64,000 nt of DNA from Spongospora subterranea f. sp. subterranea (taxonomy: Eukaryota; Endomyxa: Phytomyxea; Phytomyxea; Plasmodiophorida): contig JAUGWO010000035.1 of the NCBI GenBank assembly GCA_049724395.1, positions 49,349 through 113,348 of the forward strand, written 5' to 3'. Below are positions 23,040 to 34,751 of this stretch, piece after piece. The translations under genes were made by a program, and so were the position numbers. The notes beneath the pieces were generated by a model, which was not told the DNA's origin, ran no database searches, and saw only the letters and a list, made by a program, of their open reading frames with translations. Each line of letters starts with the position of its first letter. Position 1 is the first letter of the stretch.

Positions 23040-23700
23040 CACAACGACCACATCGTTTCATTCAAAAATTGCCGCTTTCCGCACAGCAGCGATTCCCGCG
23101 GAACGGGCGTGTGGATTGCGGTAGATGAATCCGTTCTGCTCCAGATCAGCGGTGTGCATGTGCATGAAATTTTGATGAACTGGTGAATATCGGCGGGCGC
23201 GAGCACGGTAATGGGGACAGTCTGCTTTGAAATGGATTTTCATAGCTGAAACCTTTGCCGACGGGTCGTTGCCCAGTTTGGTTTTCCACACGTCTTCGTG
23301 TCGATACATGATCTCACGTAGACGATTATTGAATTCGTTCGTCAGTCTTTCGGCTATTGCACGATCAATCATCATGTCCATTGATTGGTGTACCTCGATT
23401 GTAGATGATTCGCCTATTTCGACCATGTAAGTGTCACCGGGTTCGTTTTTCGCAATCGTCAGGAAATTCCTCTCACGTTTCGGTGATCATGTACCGCTTT
23501 ATACGAAGTTTGGTGGAGATGTCATAACCGGCATCGTCGTCGGTCGTGGGTTCTTCCACCTCCAGATGATTGCCAGATATATCAATAGGGCATGTGGATC
23601 AATACCCAATGCGACATGTGGATCAATACCCAATGCGACATGTTCGGGCTGACCGGTCAGAATGATATCGTCAAACAGGTCCTGTTCAGTGAGCACTGGC
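23040..23700 (-). mobile_element. Retroelement pol fossil, protease-to-RT linker region
   Basis: The minus strand reads like the section of Gypsy-type pol just before reverse transcriptase (EFNNRLREIMYRHEDVWKTK; HFKADCPHYRARARRYSP), preceded by a protease-end-like ILTGQPEHVALGIDP. A 24-bp tandem duplication lies at about 23591-23640. Opposite in orientation to the neighbouring integrase piece, so the locus is composite. Fragmentary. Confidence 0.55.
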
Positions 23701-25060
23701 GTCCACGTAAAGTACTGTACTTGTTTTACCGGTCGACTTTGTCAACGTCAAATCCGGTTTGGCAGTGGCGACGATTGTGATTGGATTGTTCTTGGACCCT
23801 TGTTCCGCCCGAAGTGGTGGATTACAAATTATACTGATCAGTTCTACTGTTTCAGGCCGACGCTGCCAGCGCCGCCGAAATTATCAGCGATTGGTGCTCG
23901 CGGTTAGGTTGTCCGCGAATCTTCGTCTCTAATCAAGGTGCGAATTTCAAGAACGAGCTTCTCCGAGAGCTCACCAGCAGCCTCAAAATCGATTACCATT
24001 TCACGCTTGCGTATTGGCCATGGTCGAACAGCGCAGCTGAAGTTATCAATCGACACGTACTGTTTTGGCTACGCAGTTGGATATCTGAATTTCGCCTGGA
24101 GTGTTGGGAATGGCCGCAGCTTCTCGTGTTCTTACGGTTTACGCGGAACCATACGATCGTCGCCCCGAAGAATTTCGCTCCGGTCACGATGCTGACTGAA
24201 CTGCCGTCGTCCCACCCACTTGACTGTGATTACGTTCCGCGTCGACGTCGTTCCAACAATCGGCGCCGAGGTGAGATGCCGGGTTTCGGCATTGGTGATT
24301 TTGTGCTTGTTTCGTCAACTTTGAAACATCTTCATCGAAATTGAAGGTCTGTTCGGATGGGCCCGCCAAAATCTTCGGGGTTTCTACGCCTTACATTTTT
24401 GACGTCGAAGACCTCAACACAGGTCGAATCACGCAGGTTCACGTTACGCGATTGCGGTTCTACAGTGACGACAGTCTTCACATCTCAGACATCTGATCCT
24501 GCTCCAACTTCCTAGACGATGCCGAATCCCGCTGCCTCCTCCGACGCCCCCTTCGATTAACTGCGAATGTCTCTCTGATGCCCCAACTGCTGTCTTGATT
24601 TTCATCCGATCGCGCTCTTGGGAGTGCACATCGTCTAGGAAGTTGGAGCATTTGGCCGCAATCATTAATCTATCTCTCCTTTTCTAGGGCGCGGTTGTCA
24701 AAGAAAAGGAGAGATAGCTTGATGATTGCGGCCAAATCGTCCATGGACGGGCTAAACCCCTACAGCAACCGTCCATGAAGCTCAAAGGTCTCGTGGCTCA
24801 CGATAATCAGGGATTCGAGGTCGAATTGATCAACGACATTCGGCGCCGTTTTGACGACGGATCTTACGAGCTCCATGTCCACTGGCGTGGTTTTGATAAT
24901 TCATGAATCGTGGAAGCCTTTGCTCTCATTGTATGCTCAACGTCCCGAACATCTCAAAGCATTGTGGCGAGTTAACGATCACCCTCTGGCTGCCCCCACT
25001 CTAGCCGCTTGATGACCGACCCGGCCACTGAGCAGTCGAGTGTAGTCGTGCACTGTGGCC
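23700..25060 (+). mobile_element. Ty3/Gypsy integrase and chromodomain fossil
   Basis: Integrase core text (SDWCSRLGCPRIFVSNQGAN; ELLRELTSS; YHFTLAYWPWSNSAAEV) is followed by the post-core linker and, at about 24860-24900, a chromodomain-type end (YELHVHWRGFDNS). Chromodomain-bearing Gypsy clade; 3' end near 25060. Broken in a handful of places. Confidence 0.65.
24508..24747. repeat. Nested inverted repeats inside Gypsy fossil
   Basis: CCAACTTCCTAGACGAT at about 24508 pairs with its reverse complement at about 24627. Next to it, a 35-base block from about 24652 (TTTGGCCGCAATCATTAA...) pairs with 24711-24747. Together they could form two adjacent hairpins. Probably produced by rearrangement between the integrase and chromodomain pieces. 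Confidence 0.7.
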
Positions 25061-25184
25061 TGCAATTCTTATTTTACCATCAATAAATAATACTTCTGTC
25101 GATCCGATTTCCTCTTGTCTTTATCCTTCTTCTTCCCCCATTTTGTTTCTCTTCTTCTTTTCCGCCCTCTGCATCATGTATCGT

Positions 25185-25728
25185 CTTTACACACTCAGAC
25201 CGGATCGTCTGACGAACTGACAGATGGAATGTATCGCAATCTTACACACTCAGACCGGATCGTTTGACGAACTGACAGATGGAATGTATCGCAATCTTAC
25301 ACACTCAGACCGGATCGTCTGACGAACTGACAGATGGAATGTATCGCAATCTTACACACTCAGACCGGATCGTTTGACGAACTGACAGATGGAATGTATC
25401 GCAATCTTACACACTCAGACCGGATCGTTTGACGAACTGACAGATGGAATGTATCGCAATCTTACACACTCAGACCGGATCGTCTGACGAACTGTCAGAT
25501 GGAATGTATCGCAATCTTACACACTCAGACCGGATCGTTTGGATCGTCTGACGAACTGTCAGATGGAATGTATCGCAATCTTACACACTCAGACCGGATC
25601 GTTTGACGAACTGACGAACTGTCAGATGGAATGTATCGCAATCTTACACACTCAGACCGGATCGTCTGACGAACTGTCAGATGGAATGTATCGCAATCTT
25701 ACACACTCAGACCGGATCGTTTGACGAA
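25185..25728. repeat. 55-bp minisatellite, about 10 units
   Basis: Unit of 55 bases opening CGGATCGTCTGACGAACTGA and continuing through GATGGAATGTATCGCAATC and TTACACACTCAGAC. Units are nearly identical, differing mainly at CGTCTG/CGTTTG and CTGACAG/CTGTCAG. Two units carry short internal duplications near 25530 and 25610. It begins about 120 bases after the Gypsy fossil. Confidence 0.95.
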
Positions 25729-26072
25729 TAGTTCAATCTTTTTATATTGTGAGGAAAACTGAGTGAGGTCACTGGTTACAAAATACGGGTCATAAGTCAT
25801 AATCATCGATACACCTCGTAACGAAACAGATTGAGTTGCAATCTCACATTATTTACCTACATGCAACTTACAAATCAGTCGAGACCGTTTTTGGGCGCGG
25901 CAGACGCAGTGAGCCTCGATTTCTTGCACGCGCGGCTTGTCAGAGAACATGTTTTGAAGCGGGCGCGGACATTATGTGTTAACTGCGTTTGAACCTGATT
26001 GCATTGATTTTCATCATGATTGCTGATGCACATATCTATTAGATAGTTGAAGGCATTGCATCAGGTTTGAGA
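25729..26072. other. Short intergenic region upstream of RAD54B
   Basis: No gene seen. It presumably holds the promoter and leader of the RAD54B-like gene. Confidence 0.45.
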
Positions 26073-29000
26073 ATGCGAAAGAGCGCCATTATTGCGTCAC
26101 GTAGACCCGCTTCGTCGAACGAGACTGCAGCATATCCTGACACCCTGGTTGCTGGCAGTGAACGCCCAATAAAGAAGATATTTCGGCCTCCTAGACTGCA
26201 TGGAAGCAGTTCCCTACAGCGAGACGCAGCTGTATCAACGCAAAAAGAATCTTTAGGGCCATCTCTAGCGTACAAAATGTTTGTTCATTGTTTGTTTTGT
26301 CTTCTTTATCTTGGTTAAAAATTTTCAGATTCTATTCGGTAAAATCGAATAAAAAACATAAGAAATACTCCGATGGAGTTCTTTTGCGAAAGGGAAACAA
26401 TTTCGTTATTTTTAACGACTCAGGAAAACAAATTACTTCAAGGTCTTTGTCTGCAATTGCCGCACTCGGGACTGGGTCTGAGGTATAAGCAACTTGACCA
26501 TTACCTAGGTCATATATTTATTCCTTTGGGGCTACAGCTTGAATGTGGCACCTACGAAGTCCAAGTTGATCAACAGGTGGATATTGCCGATTATGAATCG
26601 GGCCTTGTTTTCATCTCTGTGGAACCATACTCAACAAAAGAACCCGTTGTTCGGTCAACGAAGAACCATGAATCAAAGTTCAAGGTATCCCGGATAAAAT
26701 GCATTTCTTGTATTTTTCGAATCCATTGTATTTGTGTAGTCAGCTGCCGCCTGCAAACCCTCCATCCGGGTGGAAGGGAGATCACCAAAAACGGTACAAT
26801 ACCCTTATTTCATACAGTCCATGTTAACTCTTCGCTTCTTGTTAGGCTGTGACAAATTCGAGAAATAATCCATTCGCGTTAAATGCTCTAGTCCTGTATA
26901 AACCCATTGATCCGTCTGCTCCAAACTCCAGATATGTGACATTATGGTATGTGTGCATATCTTGTCAATTATTTTGCGAACCCGATCATAATTCCACTCT
27001 TCAGTCCATTCATCTCAAATTGCCTTCGCCCACACCAGCGGGATGGGGTGTCCTTTCTCTACGACTGTCTTATTGGTAAGCGCAACCCAAACTACTTCGG
27101 AGCAATTTTGGCTGACGAGATGGGTCTTGGAAAGACACTTCAGGTGATTTCAGTTGCGTTGCTGCAAATTTCCCTAGGAATTACTTATTCCCTCTTTGAC
27201 CAGTGTATTTCTATTATCTGGACTTTGCTCAAAGATGGTCCATGTGGCCCAGTTGTTTCTCGTGCTCTTGTTGTCGTCCCATCTTCACTGATCGACAATT
27301 GGGTTAACGAATTTAAAAAATGGCTGGGCAACCACCGTTTGGAGGTGCTGGCAATGCAATCTTCACTAAGTGCTAAGCAACAGAAAGAGATGCTTGAGGA
27401 CTTCATCAATGGAACCAGATGGGCTGTTTTGATAATAAGCTATGGTTGTTCGAATGATCACTCACAACATTACTCTGACCATAGTCCAGAGATGTGTCGA
27501 AAATTCTCCAATACTTTGAGCCGAATGTCTGCTATCAAGGTAACCACATTCGAGCTGTAGTTGGCATGGTTTACCTGCTTTTTTAGAGAGGAGTTCTGTT
27601 GATCTGTGACGAAGGACATCGATTGAAAAATTCACAAGGCAACCAGACAATTGCAGCACTGGAGCTAATTGGCGCACAGCGGCGGCTCATCATAACGGTT
27701 TCTTGAAGTGAATCTCGGCTCTACGATCTTTCATTACTGTTCTTCAGGGTACGCCAATACAAAACCAACTGGATGAACTCTACGCTATGTGCTCGTTTGT
27801 GAACCCCGGTCAACTTTCGACACTGGACTCATTTAGGAATAATTTCATCAAACCGATCTCTGCTTGGCGAGATTCGGGCACGGCTTGCAGCGCAGATGAT
27901 GCCACACTGGGTCAGAAACGCGCTGACACTCTTAAAGTAACGTCCAATTCTTGCTCATTTCGCGGCTGGTTTCTGATTAAGTTAATTAGAGTCTTACATC
28001 TTCTTTTATTCTTCGCCGAACGTCAGACGTGTTATCAAAATATTTGCCTTCAAAAACGCAATGTGTTGTCTTTTGCCGACTGAGTGCCCTTCAGATCAAG
28101 TTGTATCAAGTCGAGTCCTAGCATTTTGCTGTGTCGAATGTTCAATTGCTTATTGTACGTTCTTTAGACGTACGTCGAATCGCAAGCCGTCAAGACCTCC
28201 ATCAATGTTGTAGATACCGCCGCGGTCCTAAAACACATTACTGCTTTGCGAAAACTCGTCAATGATCCATCTTTGGTTTCGGATTTGTACGATGCTGCTC
28301 ATCTTCCTGATAATTACGACTGTCTCGTTTCCGACCCCGCCAATTCTACGAAAATGAATTTTCTCGATTCACTGTTGACCAGGATGAACACAGAGGATCC
28401 TCCTGGCAAACTTGGTATGCATGCTTCTTCTGTTTTATAGTTCGTGACACCTTTGCAGTTATCGTCAGCAATTTCACAAAAACGCTACAGTGCATTGAGA
28501 AATTGTGCCAATCGAAATCCATCTCGATACTACGACTGGATGGACAAACTCCATCGCAAGCGCGACAAGGCATTGTTAACCGCTTCAATGACTCACATTC
28601 TCTGGAAACTGTTTTCTTATTATCTGCCAAAGTTAGGTTTCAAGTCGTTATCTGTTTTCCAATTTTATTTTTCATGATATCGTCTTTTAGGCGGGGGGAT
28701 GTGGCTTAAATTTGATTGGCGCTTCTAGGCTTGTTCTCTTCGATCCTGACTGGAATCCTGCAACCGACGAACAGGTTTAGTGTCGCGTGTTACAACGTTC
28801 GTAGACTCCATTTGAAAATTTTGCCACAGGCCATGGCGAGAATTTGGCGTGACGGGCAACTTTTATCCATGCGTAATCTATCGCCTGCTAACAACTGGAG
28901 GCATTGATGAAAAAATATTTCAAAGGCAGTTGACGAAACAAGAACTTGCAATGTATCTGGTTTGATATTTTCCCTGTGTTTCCATACATTATTGTTGACC

Positions 29001-29338
29001 TTCAACTTTAACGTATCATCATTTAGCTTTACCTGTTGAAAAGTTTTCAAAAAGCGCTGCTAAATTTCAAGCCGTTTTTTAGGGTTATCGAAGGCAAAGA
29101 CCGTAGCGTGCCAGTAATGGCCAGAGATGAGCTCAAAAAGCTATTCATGCTTTCTTGCAATGAGGAGTATTGCCAAACGCTGAGTATGTTTTTGGACGTG
29201 GAAGCCATAGGAAGCACTTGGAACTTCCACCGCGATTTATCTACATTAGACGATCCAGTGTTTACTGGCACGATGGAATTATTACCACCTGGGACAATCT
29301 CCTTCGCCATGAGCAAAACAACTTCTTTCGAGTCTTAG
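26073..29338 (+). CDS. RAD54B/RDH54-type SNF2 DNA translocase
   Basis: A split gene with many short introns, the first at 26270-26328 (59 bases). The N-terminal domain shows [20 protein letters not shown], as in the RAD54B/Rdh54 branch, rather than RAD54 itself. The SNF2 motor follows: [19 protein letters not shown], motif [11 protein letters not shown] (about 27109), motif Ia [20 protein letters not shown], motif [15 protein letters not shown] (about 27597), motif [15 protein letters not shown] just after an intron at about 27700-27748, motif [12 protein letters not shown], motif [21 protein letters not shown], and motif [15 protein letters not shown]54B moves along duplex DNA and remodels RAD51/DMC1 filaments in homologous recombination and meiosis. 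All motor motifs are present. The exact C-terminal exon is uncertain: the frame ends at 29336-29338 after [14 protein letters not shown]. Confidence 0.88.
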
Positions 29339-29361
29339 ATGTCCTTGAGAATATTGTGTAA

Positions 29362-29799
29362 ATATCGCCTATTGGATTTATTACAAATATATATGACGCC
29401 ATGTTTCCCAATCTTTCTTTTTCGTCAATTCACAGGTTTGAGGCCTTTCAGGGTTAGGTTGTTAATGTATTCCTGTATCAACTCCCAGGGAATCATGTAC
29501 GAGGGGGTATCTCAAACGGCTCAACTTGGATGTGGAGAGATTTCTATCATCATCGTCGCTGACCAATTGAGACGACGACGCCCTTGTCGTGTTCGTTGAC
29601 ACATAGATCTGACATCAGAACGGTTGTTCATCATTTGATATGGATGATCTCTCTGTAATCGTCAGTACAATGGACATGAAGTAATTTGAATCAGTTGATG
29701 TCCTAATTATGTTCTCTGGCTCTGCTCGTCACATCAACGGATATTTCTCCAAATATCTTTATCGTCAACGGCCTCCCACATGTCATTCACTCGAATACG
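29362..29799. other. Intergenic between RAD54B and subtilisin genes
   Basis: Open plus-strand frames (29339-29599) are without motifs. Otherwise nothing recognised. It contains the promoter of the subtilisin gene. Confidence 0.4.
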
Positions 29800-32700
29800 A
29801 TGACCAATTTGATGATGATGACGATGATGATGGTGATCCTGTTCATCCACGGCCTATTGATTGTCGCCGAAAGTGAACAGGATGCACTTGCCGTTTTGCT
29901 CGAACATGACCTGTCACTTCAGCGACAAACGACCTCCAAAACGGTCCATTTGGCTTCGCGTTCCATCAATACTAAAACGGAGAAGTTATTCATTGCTCTT
30001 GAAGCCGTAGGAATCTGTTATTGCTGTTGATTGATGACTTGGGTCACCTTCCACCTGTTTTATTAGCAGAAGTTTGAGATTCGTTTGGTTGAGTTGGCCC
30101 CGGATTTAGTTCTACCGACCAGGAACTTTTTTAACCACGAAAATGTTCATCAATTGACTTCGTGCTCAGGAACTTGTTAAATTATAATTGATGTGATAGC
30201 AACGGTGAAAACGCCTAACAACCGATTTTGTTTATTTAGGACAATTTTTATGATCAAAAAAGACTGTTTCTGATTCAGTTTAACGAATCGCTCCAGACGT
30301 CGTCAAAAGAATCGTTGAAAACAGATATCGACGTGCAGATTTTACACTATATTCCTGATAATTGCTACGTTGTTTATGCAAAACCCTCAGCTGTTTCTCA
30401 GTTGAGACGTCTTTTGAACGTCTTCTGGGTTGGTCCATTAAAACCAACCGATAAATACAGCCCGAACCTGGCTCCTGTCACGGTAAACGACAATTGTTCA
30501 ACGAAAACTTGCGCGACGAATGACATTTTTGGCAGATTGATGTTGTCCATCCCAACAGAACCTGTATTGTCGCTGAAGTCCATCACTGCGAAGGCTGTCC
30601 AGATTTGGAACAGGAATGGAAACGGATGTTGTTGGATGTCACGGCTGTCCAACAAATCTCTTCCGATCGCATCGAAATCTGCTTTGAGTTGACGAATTCG
30701 TCATTTCACCGGATGGTCGAATGGGTATCAGAACAGTTCAGAACTATTTCTTTATACACCCAACCTATAAGAGAATCTACCAATATGTACTCGAAAATCA
30801 TCACTCAGGTGAGACGTTCGTCGCCTTTTGAATCTCTCAAATTGTGATTGATTGCCCAGACAGCTGGTATAACTCAGCCATCCTCTGCCTTATCAAGGCA
30901 ATTGTCGCGATTAACTGGTGCCGGACAGGTAATTTGGTCTGTACCTGTGAAAATTGACGCCAGCTGTGGATTATTGGCTCTGTTGCATGATTTTATTTTG
31001 AAAGTTTATTTGCGATATCAATCATCATTTGTGAAATTCATGTTGCTGTATCAAAATCCTGGAACATTCTCCCCATGAGACCTTTTCAATATTCCCTTTC
31101 ATGTATTGTATTTGTGGGTTTTCAACACATACACATCGTTTTCATGCCGTCGACGCAATCTGATCAAAAAGTCTGATTTTGCTATTCCGTGTTGCTAAGG
31201 TTGTTCAATTTGTCAGATAATCGGTATCGGTGATACCGGGATAGATCCTGATCATTGTTTTTTCGTAAGGATCCGCTTTTTCATATGCATCGTTCGAATA
31301 ATTCTGGTATCAGCACGATCCAAACACGTCCATTCCTTTCCATTTGTATTCCGCAAAAGAAATCCCTGCAGATTCGTTCGACGTTTCACACAGGAAAGTT
31401 GTTCAATATGTGTCATCGGTTCCTCTTTCTCAAGGGTACATTTCTTGTTGATTCACAATGGGGTTCAAGTTATAACACGATCCTCTTTCAGCGATCACCA
31501 CGGGACCCATGTCGCCGGCACCCTGGTTGGCAAGCCTTGGGATTATGATCCTGACCGAATTCGCGACATTGATCGTTTCTCCGGTAATTGCTCAAATGTT
31601 TTTCCAATTTATCTTTTTTTTGAATTGTGTGAACATCATGTTCCGTTGACATCCAACGTATTCATTATTTTTAGTTGTTTACTCAATGAATCTGTAGCGA
31701 GCTTCCCCTAATCGGTATTATGGTTGATAATTGTCAGGTGCTGCAATGGACGCCAAAATCGCATTCTTCGATGTAGGTTTCGGTTAACTTGAGTTAATGA
31801 AATGCGAACCTAAGCGGATCAGATTTCGACTTCCGGTTTCACTAGAGGACTAAATATCCCAAAAACACTCGACGACTCATTTTTTGGCTGGGCGTAAGCT
31901 TTTTAACACCGAAATCTCACTGGTTCTCAATGTGTGCTCTAGGCGTCGCGCTGGAGCCAGCATCCATAGCAATTCGTGGGGCAGTATAGCTCAGGGCTAC
32001 GACGCCGACGCAGGTCAGCTGTCCTAGTCAGTGGCATCATTTATGTCAAACTCAATGTTTTGTTCTTGCGACAGTGAGCGTTGATTTATACTCATGGCTA
32101 CATAAAGGTACCGAGTCATATATATTCGAACCTTGATCGGCTTCTGGGTTTATATTTTTTCCCGAAAGATTTTCTGGGAATATTTTCGGCGGGCAACAAA
32201 GGGTCGCTGGGATCAGGGACAATCACGACCCCAAGTACTGCAAAGGTGTTGGCAGTCTTTTGTTTCAGTTTAAGGCGCTTCTGGTTCTTCGTTGCTAATT
32301 AATTCAATTGAGCTCACTCAATACTAACTCGCCTTGTTTTAGAATGTCCTCAGCGTGGGGTCTTCTGTCAACGCTAATGCACAATTTACAGATTTGTTTT
32401 GTGAAAAAGGGCCCATCCCCAACTGTCTCATCTGTGAAAGTGCTCGATCTGCCTCTCATCATCTCACTCAAGACGACCTGGTATTGTTTTTTCAATGTAA
32501 CTTTGCGTTTTGCTCCCATGTTGTTTTGCAACCGTTATGTCACGATCATTATTTATTTATTGGCAAGTCAAACAGTGATATACCAGCATATTATTCATTC
32601 TGCATCAAGGGTCTCAGCCATTATTTAGGCCTATTTTTCTTCAATGGGACCAACGTCGGATGGCAGAATTAAGCCTGACGTCGTAGCACCTGGGTACTAC

Positions 32701-34526
32701 GTTTACTCGGCCAAGAGCTTCCCCGTTTACGGGGACAAGTTGCGATCTGCCAATATCGAAGCTGTTAGCGGTTGATGTTGGCACATCCATGTCGGCTCCA
32801 GTGATTGCCGGCGCTCTAGGTATCTGAATTTAACACTCTTTCGATTCTCATCGCTTGTTCGTTTGGTTGAGTGGCGTGTTTTGATAGTTTTATGGTTTGG
32901 CATTGCTGATATAGCGATAGGTTTGGTTAGGCAGTATTTCCAAGAGGGTTATTATCCAACTGGCCTGCCAACTGATCAGAATGCGTTCACACCATCTGGG
33001 GCATTACTCAAAGCGATTGCCAGTACACGTTATCTGCTCCTCTGCGTTTCATTTATTTGTTGAGCTGTGAACGGTGTAGTCGCCGGAGCGATTTCGATAA
33101 CTGGATTCAGGGATTACGGGGGTCCAATCCCAATTACGAGTGACTATAGGAGAGCGGCGCCGGCTCCCAATTCAGTCCAAGTACGTTCTTGCCTGAAGTC
33201 TCTGGGTTTTACTGTAAATCCTAAGTTCCCATTTTTTTGTTTTGTCAATTGATGGAGACTTGATTCACCTACATCTCCGCTGCAGTCATCGTCATCATAA
33301 CTTCAACATTGTTTTTGCTAAAAATCACTTTTTAAAGGGATTTGGTCAACTTCAATTATCGAAAGTGCTGAAGTTCAACGAATCGACGTCGTTCAATCTG
33401 GTCATTCCCAGATCTGACGGTCTTTTCCTTGATCCAGAATTGGTCGCAACTCGCGATTACCATCAATACAAATTTTGCGTCTTGGCCAACCGCAGTAGGG
33501 TAAGCGAGTTTCATGTTCACTTTTCTACATGCTTAGAACATGATTTTTGAAACACGATGAACGCCCAGCAATTTGCAATTTGAGAACCAGACGCACACGA
33601 GTACTCCCAACCATTGATCTGGACAGTTTTGATTCATGAAAGGGTTTTTACTGATGTATTTTTTCCATCTAGCATCGTCCGCGTGTCACTCTCGTATGGG
33701 TTGACTATCCAGGAACCTCACTGGCGTCAGTGGCGCTAGTAAACGATTTGGGTATAATTGTTGCGTAGATGGTTTTCTTCGTTTTAATTTGACTGTGGAT
33801 CATCAGACTTGATAGTAAACACTTTATACAAGGACTCTACTTCAAATGTGACAAAATTGTCCCCACGTATATACCGTAGGTGGCTGATTTCGGCCCGTGT
33901 TGTTGACGTCGCTGACGCCCAGTTTAGCGAATGCGTTGCTCGAAGAAGATCATGTCAATACCATCGAGCGAGTCGAAATTCCCCACGCCATCACCGGTGA
34001 TGTTGTGATTGTGAGAGTGTTTGGGCATAACATTGTTATGTCGCCACAGCCATACGCCCTTGTTGTTACAGGCAAGTGTCATTTCTTTGCAGTAACTGTT
34101 ACTTCCCTGGAAGAATCAATGTTAATGATACCGTCAAGATCAAAACGTTAATCGGTTATGGCATATGTTACGAAACTTATTCTAATTGAAGGGCGTGCTT
34201 GTGGTACAGGCCCAATCGTACAAGTCGACATGGATGAGTCTTGTGAGACCTCACACACCGAGGGGTTCGAATTTACTGAGGAAAATGAGTTGGAAGATGT
34301 TCCACATATGATCCACGAGGATCTGGGGTCTCCCAGCGAAAGTGTGTCTACGAAACCGTTCGGGTTCATTTACGACCATGCGCTGGCTATCCTTGTATTC
34401 GGCACAATCGCCTGCCTACTACTGATAGCCTGTGTAGCCAGGAGGGTAATTGCAAACATATGCTTGAGTAGACCGTTGCCGCTAACCCTAGATATACAGA
34501 TCATTTTAACAGCCGTTAGCCGATAG
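29800..34526 (+). CDS. Membrane-anchored subtilisin-like serine protease
   Basis: The ATG at 29800 opens a signal peptide ([17 protein letters not shown]). A propeptide-like region with a possible I9-type fold follows (30290-31070). The S8 catalytic triad is split over short exons: Asp in [11 protein letters not shown] (about 31217), His in [12 protein letters not shown] (about 31495), oxyanion Asn in HSNSWGS (about 31966) and Ser in [13 protein letters not shown] (about 32785). Between them are [20 protein letters not shown], an insertion with C..C pairs, and [20 protein letters not shown] text. Downstream is a beta-rich C-terminal domain (33250-34090, [14 protein letters not shown]), then an acidic stretch and one membrane helix ([20 protein letters not shown]) with a short cytoplasmic tail. 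Architecture: type I membrane protease, active outside the cell or in the secretory path, comparable to the protease half of Dictyostelium TagB/TagC. More than ten introns are implied. Confidence 0.82.
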
Positions 34527-34751
34527 ATGCAACAACCAAAATACCTTCCTGAATAAGACATATCCAATGGCATTATCAAATAATTGATTGATGTCACTTA
34601 TATAAATACACGTTATTATATTTATGAGAGCGATATCCCACGCTAAGCAACAAGAGTGCAACAAGCTACACACCGCAATCGATTAACTCAGATGTTGGTT
34701 GAAGCGTGCTATAGAAGTGCGCCGAGGATCAGATTGGTGTATGATTGACTG

